Below, piece after piece: positions 1 through 5,507 of a stretch of DNA of 5,577 bases. Location of the stretch: NCBI GenBank assembly GCA_023474385.1, contig JAMCYB010000023.1, forward strand, positions 1 to 5,577, given 5' to 3'. How positions within the stretch are numbered: position 1 is the stretch's first letter; each line of letters begins with the position of its first letter. The notes under the pieces were generated by a model, which saw only the letters and a list, made by a program, of their open reading frames with translations, made no database searches and was not told the DNA's origin. A program made the position numbers and the translations under genes. The DNA comes from Candidatus Martarchaeota archaeon. Its GTDB lineage: Archaea; Micrarchaeota; Micrarchaeia; Micrarchaeales; Micrarchaeaceae.

Positions 1-767
1 GATACGAAATCAAAAGTGTTGGCAACTAGTATCTCGCCAGTCAGGCCTGCCTTCTCTATGCTGTTCTTGAGTATCTTGGCAAGGTTCATGTTGTACTGGC
101 CGTTCTTCGTGCTCACCAGTACGCCGAAGTTCTTTGCATTGAGCGAAGACAGCACCTTTCCCCTGCTCCTCTTTCTGTACTTCTCCCTATACTCGTCTAT
201 GAACCTTACAGTATTGGTAAAAGGCTCAACAACCAAGAAAGGCTTATTCGTGTTGAGCAGTGCGCCCAGCGGGTGGAACATTCCTCCCCCAAAATATACA
301 TGTGCATCAACATCCCTGTCAACACTCACTGCGCTGCCTACGTCGCACCCCAATATCTGCCCGTTCCTCTTTGCAAAGCCGTAAGGCTTTCCTATGAGCA
401 CTTTCTTGCCGTTCTTCTCATAGAAGTCCTTTATTGCATTGAGCTGGTGCACGTGCTGTATGGTAGTAACTAGCCCTATTGTATTGTACTCCTCAAGGTA
501 TTCAAGGGATTTAGGCAGAAGGTCAAGCGGCGCGTCTATCTCGTATGGCACATACTCCACATCGAAGTCAACATGGTGGAACTCAGCATGGCCAAAGTGC
601 ACGAGCTTGTCGGCCTTTATCGCCCTTGCTTCATCCAATGCCAGGTCGCAAGCGCCGAAGGTGGGAGATACCGATATGAATACCTCATTGCCTTCGCTCT
701 CAAGCTTCTTCGAATACTCCAAAGCCTTCTGCTTGAGCCCTTCGGGAAACTGCAGCAATATGCGCAT
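1..767 (-). CDS. dph2: Dph2-family 2-(3-amino-3-carboxypropyl)histidine synthase (diphthamide biosynthesis), 3'-truncated by window edge
   Basis: First step of diphthamide synthesis: an unusual radical-SAM-type enzyme moves the 3-amino-3-carboxypropyl group of S-adenosylmethionine onto a histidine of elongation factor aEF-2 in the cytoplasm. The reverse strand reads MRILLQFPEGLKQKAL..., matching the family start (R-x-L-x-Q-x-PEGL). Seen: Cys40 in TFGACD, TTIQHVHQL at 101-109, Cys141 in ILGCD, and GGGMFHPLG at 160-168. Archaeal Dph2 binds its [4Fe-4S] cluster with three cysteines, one per domain; two are visible about 100 residues apart as expected, and the third should lie just past the left edge. 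255 codons are present of a usual 320-350. The ATG at 767 was chosen because the protein motif starts there and a TATA-like box lies 31 nt upstream. An in-frame ATG at 827 would add 20 residues, but I see no TATA-like box at the right distance. Family call is secure; the start is less so. Confidence 0.92.
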   Translation of the reverse strand, partial: MRILLQFPEGLKQKALEYSKKLESEGNEVFISVSPTFGACDLALDEARAIKADKLVHFGHAEFHHVDFDVEYVPYEIDAPLDLLPKSLEYLEEYNTIGLVTTIQHVHQLNAIKDFYEKNGKKVLIGKPYGFAKRNGQILGCDVGSAVSVDRDVDAHVYFGGGMFHPLGALLNTNKPFLVVEPFTNTVRFIDEYREKYRKRSRGKVLSSLNAKNFGVLVSTKNGQYNMNLAKILKNSIEKAGLTGEILVANTFDFV

Positions 768-794
768 GATATCAACGGTTATACCATCGTTTAG

Positions 795-803
795 ATATTT
801 AGG
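795..803 (-). promoter_or_regulatory. TATA-like box of dph2
   Basis: On the minus strand the sequence CCTAAATAT, centred near 798, lies about 31 nt upstream of the ATG at 767. It fits an archaeal TATA box for a transcript with a leader of only a few bases. No Shine-Dalgarno motif precedes that ATG. If translation began at the upstream ATG (827), this box would fall inside the gene. Confidence 0.45.
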
Positions 804-828
804 CTTTGGTGCGGCAGAGAGCACCATT

Positions 829-846
829 CATGCACGAATGTGCATG
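829..846. repeat. Perfect 7-bp inverted repeat (CATGCAC-GAAT-GTGCATG) between L10e and dph2
   Basis: CATGCAC at 829-835 and GTGCATG at 840-846 are perfect reverse complements around a 4-base loop. The dyad lies between the L10e terminator tract and the dph2 promoter. It could be an RNA hairpin that protects the L10e transcript end, or a dyad bound by a regulator upstream of the dph2 TATA box. It is not followed by a T tract on the minus strand, so it is not a classical intrinsic terminator by itself. The function is unknown. Confidence 0.5.
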
Positions 847-858
847 CGCACAGGCCTT

Positions 859-870
859 CAAAACAAAAAG
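859..870 (-). terminator. T-rich archaeal terminator after the L10e gene
   Basis: The minus strand reads CTTTTTGTTTTG starting 12 nt after the L10e stop codon. Archaeal RNA polymerase commonly stops at runs of U without needing a hairpin, so this is a good candidate for the L10e transcript 3' end. It implies that dph2 uses its own promoter. Confidence 0.6.
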
Positions 871-882
871 CTTTCGAGCAGC

Positions 883-1404
883 TCAATAGGACATGTTGAC
901 CTTGAAAGAGCCCGAGAGCTTCGACGCAGCCCTCCTATATGCCTCCTTCACTATGTCCTTGTTCTGCTTGTCCGTTTCTACTGAGAATATGGGCTGGTTC
1001 CTCTTTATTCTTGCAGCCACTGATACGGGCCTTCCAAAGGCCAGTGTCATACCCTGCGATATCCTGTCTGCTCCTGCTCCTGTAGCCATCTTGTGCTCCC
1101 TCACAACGTTGTGCGGGTATACCAGCACCCTGAAGAAGTATGCACCGGGGAGCTTCGATTCCAGGTACCTGTTCGTCGCCTGCCTTGCGGATTCGAGGGC
1201 GTTGGACCTGAGCTGTATGGGAACTGTAGCATCAAGGGTCGCCTTGAAGGTATAACTGTCCTTCTTTGCTCCCATATTGAATACAAGAAGGCTCGTGTGG
1301 GGCATTGCCCTCACGTAGTTCTTCCTCGGTTTCTTGAGCGAATACCTCGCCCATGACTGCGAATCGATATTCCTATAAGTCCTAGCCGGTCTTAGCCTTG
1401 CCAT
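883..1404 (-). CDS. rpl10e: 50S ribosomal protein L10e (uL16 family)
   Basis: Large-subunit ribosomal protein of the uL16/L10e family, which sits near the base of the central protuberance and the tRNA-binding cleft. The 173-residue product is full length for archaeal L10e (about 165-180). It starts MARLRPARTYR, the typical basic N-terminus, and holds the family signature at 101-131: VREHKMATGAGADR followed by ISQGMTLAFGRP and a basic A-A-R-I. One oddity: the signature usually reads GMR at this point, but here it is GMT (Thr120). The start ATG follows a strong TATA box at a near-leaderless distance. It is probably monocistronic, with a T-rich tract just after the TGA stop, and is transcribed divergently from ftsZ. 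Family assignment is very secure. Confidence 0.96.
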   Translation of the reverse strand: MARLRPARTYRNIDSQSWARYSLKKPRKNYVRAMPHTSLLVFNMGAKKDSYTFKATLDATVPIQLRSNALESARQATNRYLESKLPGAYFFRVLVYPHNVVREHKMATGAGADRISQGMTLAFGRPVSVAARIKRNQPIFSVETDKQNKDIVKEAYRRAASKLSGSFKVNMSY

Positions 1405-1423
1405 ATATAAAACCTCGATAAAT

Positions 1424-1431
1424 ATTATAAA
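1424..1431 (-). promoter_or_regulatory. TATA box of the L10e gene
   Basis: The minus strand carries TTTATAAT within a longer A/T run (1418-1433), centred about 24 nt upstream of the L10e ATG. That spacing puts the transcription start at or within a base or two of the start codon, so the mRNA is probably leaderless. No Shine-Dalgarno sequence is seen before the ATG. Confidence 0.65.
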
Positions 1432-1480
1432 TACTGAGCGCTGCTGCTTTCAGATAGAAAATGCGCAGATTAACTTATGC

Positions 1481-1571
1481 GGGAAAAATATAAAAACATA
1501 GCTGTACGCCGGGAGTCGCACGAGCCGCACGCTATAAAGGGCCTGCAATGCCGACTGCGCCAATAACCCTT
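1481..1571. other. GC-rich block flanked by A/T tracts in the L10e-ftsZ divergent gap; possible small RNA
   Basis: This part of the 220-bp divergent gap has no convincing ORF. Bases 1501-1560 are clearly GC-rich while both flanks are A/T-rich. Read on the minus strand, a possible TATA element (1583-1592) would start a transcript near 1561, and a T-rich run (1500-1481, with two T5 tracts) could end it, giving roughly 65-75 nt. Complementary segments exist: 1514-1518 with 1552-1556 (5 bp), and 1527-1532 with 1541-1546 (5 of 6 bp). I see no tRNA fold and no C/D boxes. The A/T tract at 1484-1500 could equally be a plus-strand TATA box. It may simply be spacer or ftsZ upstream control DNA. Confidence 0.15.
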
Positions 1572-1583
1572 CATATAGAAAAG

Positions 1584-1591
1584 TATTTTAT
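1584..1591 (+). promoter_or_regulatory. TATA-like box of ftsZ
   Basis: TATTTTAT, centred near 1587, would place transcription start around 1612-1614 and give a leader of about 11-13 nt before the ftsZ ATG. A second candidate, TATAAAGG at 1533-1540, would give a longer leader. The distance and A/T-rich context favour the first. Confidence 0.45.
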
Positions 1592-1615
1592 GGTATTCCA
1601 TCGATATGTTCATAT

Positions 1616-1620
1616 GGTGG
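1616..1620 (+). promoter_or_regulatory. Shine-Dalgarno-like site for ftsZ
   Basis: GGTGG ends 4 nt before the ATG at 1625. Its GGTG matches the core of the archaeal GGAGGTGATC site complementary to the 16S rRNA end. It supports ATG 1625 over the out-of-frame ATG at 1614, which opens only a 15-codon reading frame. Confidence 0.5.
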
Positions 1621-1624
1621 TAAC

Positions 1625-2674
1625 ATGGAGTTGCTCGATAATGCCCTCAACCAGGCGGTGAACGACCAGTCCGTCGATCCCGACCTGTTCAGGCCTAGGA
1701 TAGCAGTATGCGGAATAGGTGGAGGCGGCAGCAATACTATAAACAGGATAAGCAAGATGGAGATACACGGCGCAAAGCTAATAGCGATAAATACTGATAA
1801 CAAGCACCTTTACAGCCTAGATCCATCAATAAAGAAGCTGCTGATTGGAGGCCCGCTCACAAGGGGATTGGGCGCCGGAGGGTTCCCGGAGATAGGCAAG
1901 AAAGCAGCGGAGTACTCGCGTTCCGACATAAGCAGCGAGCTCAGCGAGTCCAACATGGTGTTCATAACTGCAGGCATGGGCGGGGGCACAGGCACTGGCG
2001 CTGCGCAGGTTGTCGCGGAGCTGGCGAAGAGCGCCGGTGCGATAGTCATAGGGATAGTTACATTCCCGTTCGCCCTGGAAAGGGTGCGCATGGAGGTTGC
2101 AAGGAAGGGCATAGAGGAGCTCAGGAAGAATGTTGATACCTTGATAGTCATAGACAATCAGAGGCTCGTCACGCTGTATCCAAACCTCGCAATAGAGCAG
2201 GCGTTCCGCGTAGCCGATGAAGTCACATCACGTGCTATAAAGGGCATAACGGAGACGATAACAACACCTAGCCTGATAAACCTGGATTTCGCGGATGTAA
2301 AGAACATAATGGCCGGAGGCGGCCTCGCTATGATAAGCGTAGGCGAAGGCAAGGGCACCGACAAGGTGGACGCGGTGGTAAAGGACACGCTCAGCAACAA
2401 GCTCCTCGATGTGGATTACGAGAATGCGAGCGGCGTATTGCTGCACATAACTGGCGGCGAGGACATGACACTGGGAGAGGCGAACGAGATCGGCAGCAAG
2501 CTCACGAGCATGGTGTCGCCGAACGCCAACGTGCTGTGGGGCGCAAGGATAGACCCTTCTTACAACGGCAAGGTCGAAGTGATAGCGATATTCTCAGGAG
2601 TCAGCGGCTCGTCCATATTGGGCCACGGCGATGAAGGGAAAGAATCGGGCTCGTTAGGCATAGAATCGATGTGA
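1625..2674 (+). CDS. ftsZ: Cell division GTPase FtsZ (FtsZ2-like)
   Basis: Tubulin-family GTPase that polymerises into the division ring at midcell. Seen in the 349-residue product: Rossmann start PRIAVCGIGGGGSNTINRI at 24-42, INTD at 56-59, T3-region GLGAGGFPEIG at 81-91, the tubulin signature GGGTGTGAA at 119-127, and the T7 synergy loop NLDFAD at 219-224 that completes the active site of the next subunit. The GTPase and C-terminal domains are complete; the tail after about 328 is short, Gly/Ser-rich and poorly conserved. Archaea often have FtsZ1 and FtsZ2. AGMGGGTGTGAA, IDNQRL and GITETITTPSLIN resemble FtsZ2 as I recall it, rather than FtsZ1 (CGLGGGTGTGSA, IPNEKL). That subtype is inference. 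The T3 loop has Phe where many FtsZs have Asn (GANP/GGNP). It stands alone, divergent from L10e and convergent with rad50. Confidence 0.96.
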   Translation: MELLDNALNQAVNDQSVDPDLFRPRIAVCGIGGGGSNTINRISKMEIHGAKLIAINTDNKHLYSLDPSIKKLLIGGPLTRGLGAGGFPEIGKKAAEYSRSDISSELSESNMVFITAGMGGGTGTGAAQVVAELAKSAGAIVIGIVTFPFALERVRMEVARKGIEELRKNVDTLIVIDNQRLVTLYPNLAIEQAFRVADEVTSRAIKGITETITTPSLINLDFADVKNIMAGGGLAMISVGEGKGTDKVDAVVKDTLSNKLLDVDYENASGVLLHITGGEDMTLGEANEIGSKLTSMVSPNANVLWGARIDPSYNGKVEVIAIFSGVSGSSILGHGDEGKESGSLGIESM

Positions 2675-2703
2675 GCGCAGGCAACAGCATCGCTGCATCG
2701 AAG

Positions 2704-5007
2704 CTACATCACTGATGCAACTGTATTGCCGTGCACCTCCTTATCCCTGTCGAGCATATAGACCCTGGCGTTGCTTATCTGCTTCATCGATTCGTCATGG
2801 GTTATTATGAACACCTGGTCGACAACCTTGGGCAGGTTGTTGCTCAGCATGTTTATTAGCCTGTCTATGCCGTTGCTGTCTACGTTGTGTGTCGGCTCGT
2901 CGAGTATTATCCACCTGAGGTTCGGCACTATCACCATCGACATCGCTATTCTCATCGCAAGGCATGAAAGGCTCCTCTCGCCGCCGCTCGCAACCGAGTC
3001 GATGCCCAGCCATTTCTCCTCGCCGTCAAGCACTACCCTCGATTCTAGCAGATAGTCATCCTTCTTCGCAGTCAGCCTTATCGCGGTATAATCGCCATAC
3101 GGGTAGAGCTCTGACCATACCGATTGCATCAGGCTGTTCACTGAGCCTATGAGCTTGCTGCGCAGCATTGCTTCCGTGTCTATCAATGCCGCCTTGAACT
3201 TGTTCATGTTGGCTATTGCTGCTCTTCTCTCCCTTATCCTTGATTCTATCCTGCCGAAATCGTCTATCTGCTTCTTTTTGTCTGACATCTGCGCCTCTAT
3301 CTTCTTGGTATAGGCGCTGTCGCTCTCGAGTTTGGAATTCACCTCGCTCAGCTCGGACGATATCTTCGTTAGCACGTCCTGCGCCGAGTATATCTCTTTC
3401 TCGTCGACCTTCATTTCAGACAGGCTCTTTTCAATCTCTTTGAGCGTGGCCTCGTTGGCGCGCACCTCGCGCGAGTATTCCTCCCTCCTGGCAATCCTCT
3501 CGGCATCGAGCCTTGCCTTGTTGAGAAGCTCCTTGGCCTTTTCGCTTTCCTCCGATTTCGACTTATAGCGCTTCTCGGCATCTTTGCGTTTTGCCTCTGC
3601 ATCTTCCATCTCCTTCGAAAGCCTGGCCATCTCGCTGCCTACGGCTTCGAAATCCTTCAGCCTTGCATTGTCGAGGGTCAGCTTGTCCATCGATGCCTTT
3701 ATGGCCTTCACTTTTCCATCCAGTTCCTTGGACTTCGAAAGGCCTTCTTCCAGCTCTTTTTCGAGCGCCTTGACCGCATCCTCCTTGCTCTTCAACAGGC
3801 TCTGCCTCATCTCCTGGCTCAGCTCCCTCTCGCACAGAGGGCATGTGCTGAGATGCTTCGAAAGCTCAGCTATCCACTTCTTCCCGTCAGCTATGCCTGT
3901 CCTTTTCTCTGCGATCTCGTTCCTGAGCCTCTCGAGCTCCTCGTTGTGCCTGTCCAGCTCCTCCTTGAGCTTTGTGCTGTCCCTGCCCTTTATGCTCTCC
4001 TCTATTGCCCTCTTTTCCATCTCCCGCTTCTTGAGCGCTTTTATGTTCGCCTCTATGGAAGACAGGTTGCGCACCGCTTCGCTCTCATCCTTCCTGAGCC
4101 TCTCGAGCTCCTCGGACAGCGCCTTTGCCCTATCCGTTGCATCCTTGAGCCTCTTTTCAACATCCTCCTTGGCTATGCCTAGCGCGTCTATCTTATCTAT
4201 CTCATCGGCAAGGGCCGCGTTCCTTGCGCTTATCGTTATCCTCCTGTCCATCATCGCCCTCTTCTTTTCCATCGCGCTCTTGAGCTCCTCCGACCTCGCT
4301 TTTGCGCCCTTAAAGCTCTTTGTAAGCGATGTGGCCCTCTCGGATAGCTTTTCCATCCTCTGCGCTACCTCGTCCTTCTCCTTGGAGAGGGCATCCATCT
4401 GCTCCCTGAACTTCTTCACGTCTATCTGCGCCAGCGTGTTCTCTTCTCCCTCTATCATGGACCTCATGCTGTTGATATAGGAAGTGGCATTTTCTTCCGC
4501 TGCGGAGAAATGGTCAAGGCCAAGCATCTCGTCTATGCTCCTCTTCCTCTCTCCCTTCGATAGGTCAAGGAAGTACTCCAGGCCGTTCTGCTCAGAATAC
4601 ACCGCTCTGGAGAAAGTGTCATAATCCAGCTTCAGTATCTCCTCTATCGTCTCGGTAACGCGCTCAGACTGGGTCTGCAGGTAGCTGCCATCCTTCTCTA
4701 TCCTTGCATCGCTGCCCTGCTTCGCCGATATCTTTCTTATCACCCTGTACTCGCTGCCATCAGAATCGAAGTCGAGCCTCACTTCAGCATGCGTTTCCTC
4801 TGTCGGCCTGCTCATTATCATATTGCCCAGGCTCACACGCTTGTGCACGAGCGCAGGAAAAGCGCCAAACAACGCGAAAGATATAGCGTCCATGACTGAG
4901 CTCTTGCCGGCTCCCATTATACCTACAAGAACATTCACGCCCTTCTGGAACTCTATGACTGTATCCTTATGGGTCTTCCAGTTTATGAGTTCTATCCTTC
5001 TTATCAT
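2704..5007 (-). CDS. rad50: DNA double-strand break repair ATPase Rad50
   Basis: ABC/SMC-type ATPase that partners the Mre11 nuclease to tether and process DNA ends. The 767-residue product runs in order: N-terminal lobe MIRRIELINWKTHKDTVIEF; Walker A GIMGAGKSS at 29-37; Q-loop Gln140 in YSEQNG; first coiled-coil arm about 175-385; zinc hook CPLC at 389-392, which pairs two Rad50 molecules through Zn; second arm about 393-600; signature SGGERSLS at 674-681; Walker B WIILDEP at 699-705 with Glu704 as catalytic base; D-loop NVD; H-loop His737 in ITHDE. It is shorter than well-studied archaeal Rad50s (about 880), because the arms are short. Walker A has Met31 where Asn is usual (GxNGxGKS). mre11, herA and nurA, often beside rad50 in archaea, are absent here. 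A TATA box lies at a leaderless distance from the ATG. The hook separates Rad50 from SMC. Confidence 0.96.
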   Translation of the reverse strand: MIRRIELINWKTHKDTVIEFQKGVNVLVGIMGAGKSSVMDAISFALFGAFPALVHKRVSLGNMIMSRPTEETHAEVRLDFDSDGSEYRVIRKISAKQGSDARIEKDGSYLQTQSERVTETIEEILKLDYDTFSRAVYSEQNGLEYFLDLSKGERKRSIDEMLGLDHFSAAEENATSYINSMRSMIEGEENTLAQIDVKKFREQMDALSKEKDEVAQRMEKLSERATSLTKSFKGAKARSEELKSAMEKKRAMMDRRITISARNAALADEIDKIDALGIAKEDVEKRLKDATDRAKALSEELERLRKDESEAVRNLSSIEANIKALKKREMEKRAIEESIKGRDSTKLKEELDRHNEELERLRNEIAEKRTGIADGKKWIAELSKHLSTCPLCERELSQEMRQSLLKSKEDAVKALEKELEEGLSKSKELDGKVKAIKASMDKLTLDNARLKDFEAVGSEMARLSKEMEDAEAKRKDAEKRYKSKSEESEKAKELLNKARLDAERIARREEYSREVRANEATLKEIEKSLSEMKVDEKEIYSAQDVLTKISSELSEVNSKLESDSAYTKKIEAQMSDKKKQIDDFGRIESRIRERRAAIANMNKFKAALIDTEAMLRSKLIGSVNSLMQSVWSELYPYGDYTAIRLTAKKDDYLLESRVVLDGEEKWLGIDSVASGGERSLSCLAMRIAMSMVIVPNLRWIILDEPTHNVDSNGIDRLINMLSNNLPKVVDQVFIITHDESMKQISNARVYMLDRDKEVHGNTVASVM

Positions 5008-5026
5008 ATAAAATCGCTCCGCTATG

Positions 5027-5034
5027 CATTATAC
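5027..5034 (-). promoter_or_regulatory. TATA box of rad50
   Basis: The minus strand reads GTATAATG, centred about 24 nt upstream of the rad50 ATG, the same spacing as at the L10e gene. This predicts a leaderless rad50 mRNA independent of the aEF-1 beta operon, whose terminator lies just upstream. No Shine-Dalgarno motif is seen before the ATG. Confidence 0.55.
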
Positions 5035-5042
5035 TCATTTAG

Positions 5043-5080
5043 GATTAAAAAAGGTTGCTTATCGAGCGCTTGCCGAAGCG
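5043..5080 (-). terminator. Hairpin plus T6 tract ending the zinc-ribbon/aEF-1 beta operon
   Basis: On the minus strand, after the aEF-1 beta stop, a 5-bp stem (CGCTT/AAGCG, 5067-5080) with a 4-base loop is followed about 12 nt later by CCTTTTTTAATCC (5054-5042). The T tract alone is a good archaeal terminator; the hairpin may help or protect the 3' end. It separates the translation operon from the rad50 promoter immediately downstream. Confidence 0.6.
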
Positions 5081-5082
5081 GA

Positions 5083-5322
5083 TCAGAGAAGGCTTTCCTC
5101 CTCTACCTCTACTTCGCTGACCCCAGCTATCCCCTTGACCGCTTCCTCTATGCTCGAGGAGTTGGTCTTTGCATCGTCGAATACGAACATTGCTTTTATG
5201 ACCTTTATGCCGAAGCCCACGTCTTCAGCCTTCACGTCCCTCGCATCCATGCCTTTCAGCGCACCGGCTACGGAATCGAAGCTGCTCTCCTCCGGATACA
5301 CCTTGAATATTATGCTTACCAT
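5083..5322 (-). CDS. ef1b: Translation elongation factor aEF-1 beta (guanine nucleotide exchange factor)
   Basis: Exchanges GDP for GTP on aEF-1 alpha, the factor that brings aminoacyl-tRNA to the ribosome. From the chosen start it reads MVSIIFKVYPEESSFD, matching the usual archaeal opening (V-x-I/V-x-K-V-x-PE). Later FGIKVIKAMFVFDD (about 38-51) matches the conserved FGLKALKVMVVVPD-like strand, and GVSEVEVEE lies near the C-terminus. The 79 residues form a compact alpha-beta domain; archaeal family members have 85-95. Start choice: a GTG at 5337 and ATGs at 5328 and 5322 are in frame. The ATG at 5322 puts the first strand where the family begins and leaves 9 nt after the GTGATC ribosome binding site; the others are too close to that site or overlap it. 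It begins 11 nt after the zinc-ribbon stop, so the two are probably co-transcribed. Confidence 0.9.
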   Translation of the reverse strand: MVSIIFKVYPEESSFDSVAGALKGMDARDVKAEDVGFGIKVIKAMFVFDDAKTNSSSIEEAVKGIAGVSEVEVEEESLL

Positions 5323-5331
5323 TGACATATT

Positions 5332-5337
5332 GATCAC
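5332..5337 (-). promoter_or_regulatory. Shine-Dalgarno site of aEF-1 beta overlapping the zinc-ribbon stop codon
   Basis: The minus strand reads GTGATC, a perfect partial match to the archaeal GGAGGTGATC site. Its TGA (5336-5334) is also the stop codon of the upstream zinc-ribbon gene. The site is 9 nt before the ATG at 5322 and only 3 nt before the ATG at 5328, which favours the former. The overlap suggests translational coupling. Confidence 0.6.
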
Positions 5338-5504
5338 GGCCCCTCAAATCCGCATTCGCTGCACTTGTACACGTTCGATATCTCCCTGCAATGCGCGCAC
5401 CTTATTATGGTGGTCTTGCCGCATTTCGGGCATTTGAACTCCGTGTACTCGCTAGTGAGCCTTCCGCAAGAAACGCAAACCTTACCAGGTATTACATCAG
5501 CCAT
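5334..5504 (-). CDS. Small four-CxxC zinc-ribbon protein (COG2888-like, predicted RNA-binding, translation-associated)
   Basis: A 56-residue protein beginning MADVIPGKVC. It has four CxxC pairs: CVSC (10-13), CPKC (25-28), CAHC (36-39) and CSEC (48-51), enough for two zinc-binding ribbons. The spacing, length and position directly before aEF-1 beta match the archaeal COG2888 family, a predicted Zn-ribbon RNA-binding protein linked to translation. The haloarchaeal protein HVO_2753, as I recall, has the same four-CxxC plan and two zinc fingers. The exact molecular role is not settled, so no gene symbol is given. The ATG at 5504 has a GTGAT site 3 nt upstream, and the TGA stop lies within the next gene's ribosome binding site. 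The gene falls below common ORF-length cut-offs and is easily missed. Confidence 0.85.
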   Translation of the reverse strand: MADVIPGKVCVSCGRLTSEYTEFKCPKCGKTTIIRCAHCREISNVYKCSECGFEGP

Positions 5505-5507
5505 AAA

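Noticed and set aside
16..984. Overlapping plus-strand open frames across the left edge
   Set aside because: They are shadows of dph2 and the L10e gene, which have clear family motifs on the minus strand.
1518..1531. Direct repeat of GCACG in the divergent gap
   Set aside because: Two 5-base copies in GC-rich DNA are expected by chance.
1501..1571. A tRNA or C/D-box RNA in the GC-rich part of the L10e-ftsZ gap
   Set aside because: I could not form a cloverleaf, and no C box (RTGATGA) and D box (CTGA) pair is spaced correctly. Only the general small-RNA idea is kept, at low confidence.
1614..1661. An ATG 11 nt before the ftsZ start that opens a short out-of-frame peptide (15 codons)
   Set aside because: It overlaps the ftsZ ribosome binding site and has none of its own; nothing beyond the ATG supports a leader peptide.
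1588..2446. Several minus-strand open frames across ftsZ
   Set aside because: Low-complexity shadows of ftsZ, whose GTP-binding and T7 motifs are complete on the plus strand.
2707..2717. Small palindrome CATCA-C-TGATG at the end of rad50
   Set aside because: It lies within the last codons of rad50, is only 5 bp per arm and has no T tract, so it may well be chance.
3584..4480. A 298-codon open frame on the plus strand opposite the rad50 coiled coil
   Set aside because: Its product is almost only Ser, Leu, Ala and Phe, the mirror of the Lys/Glu/Ala-rich coiled-coil codons, and rad50 shows intact ABC and zinc-hook motifs on the other strand.
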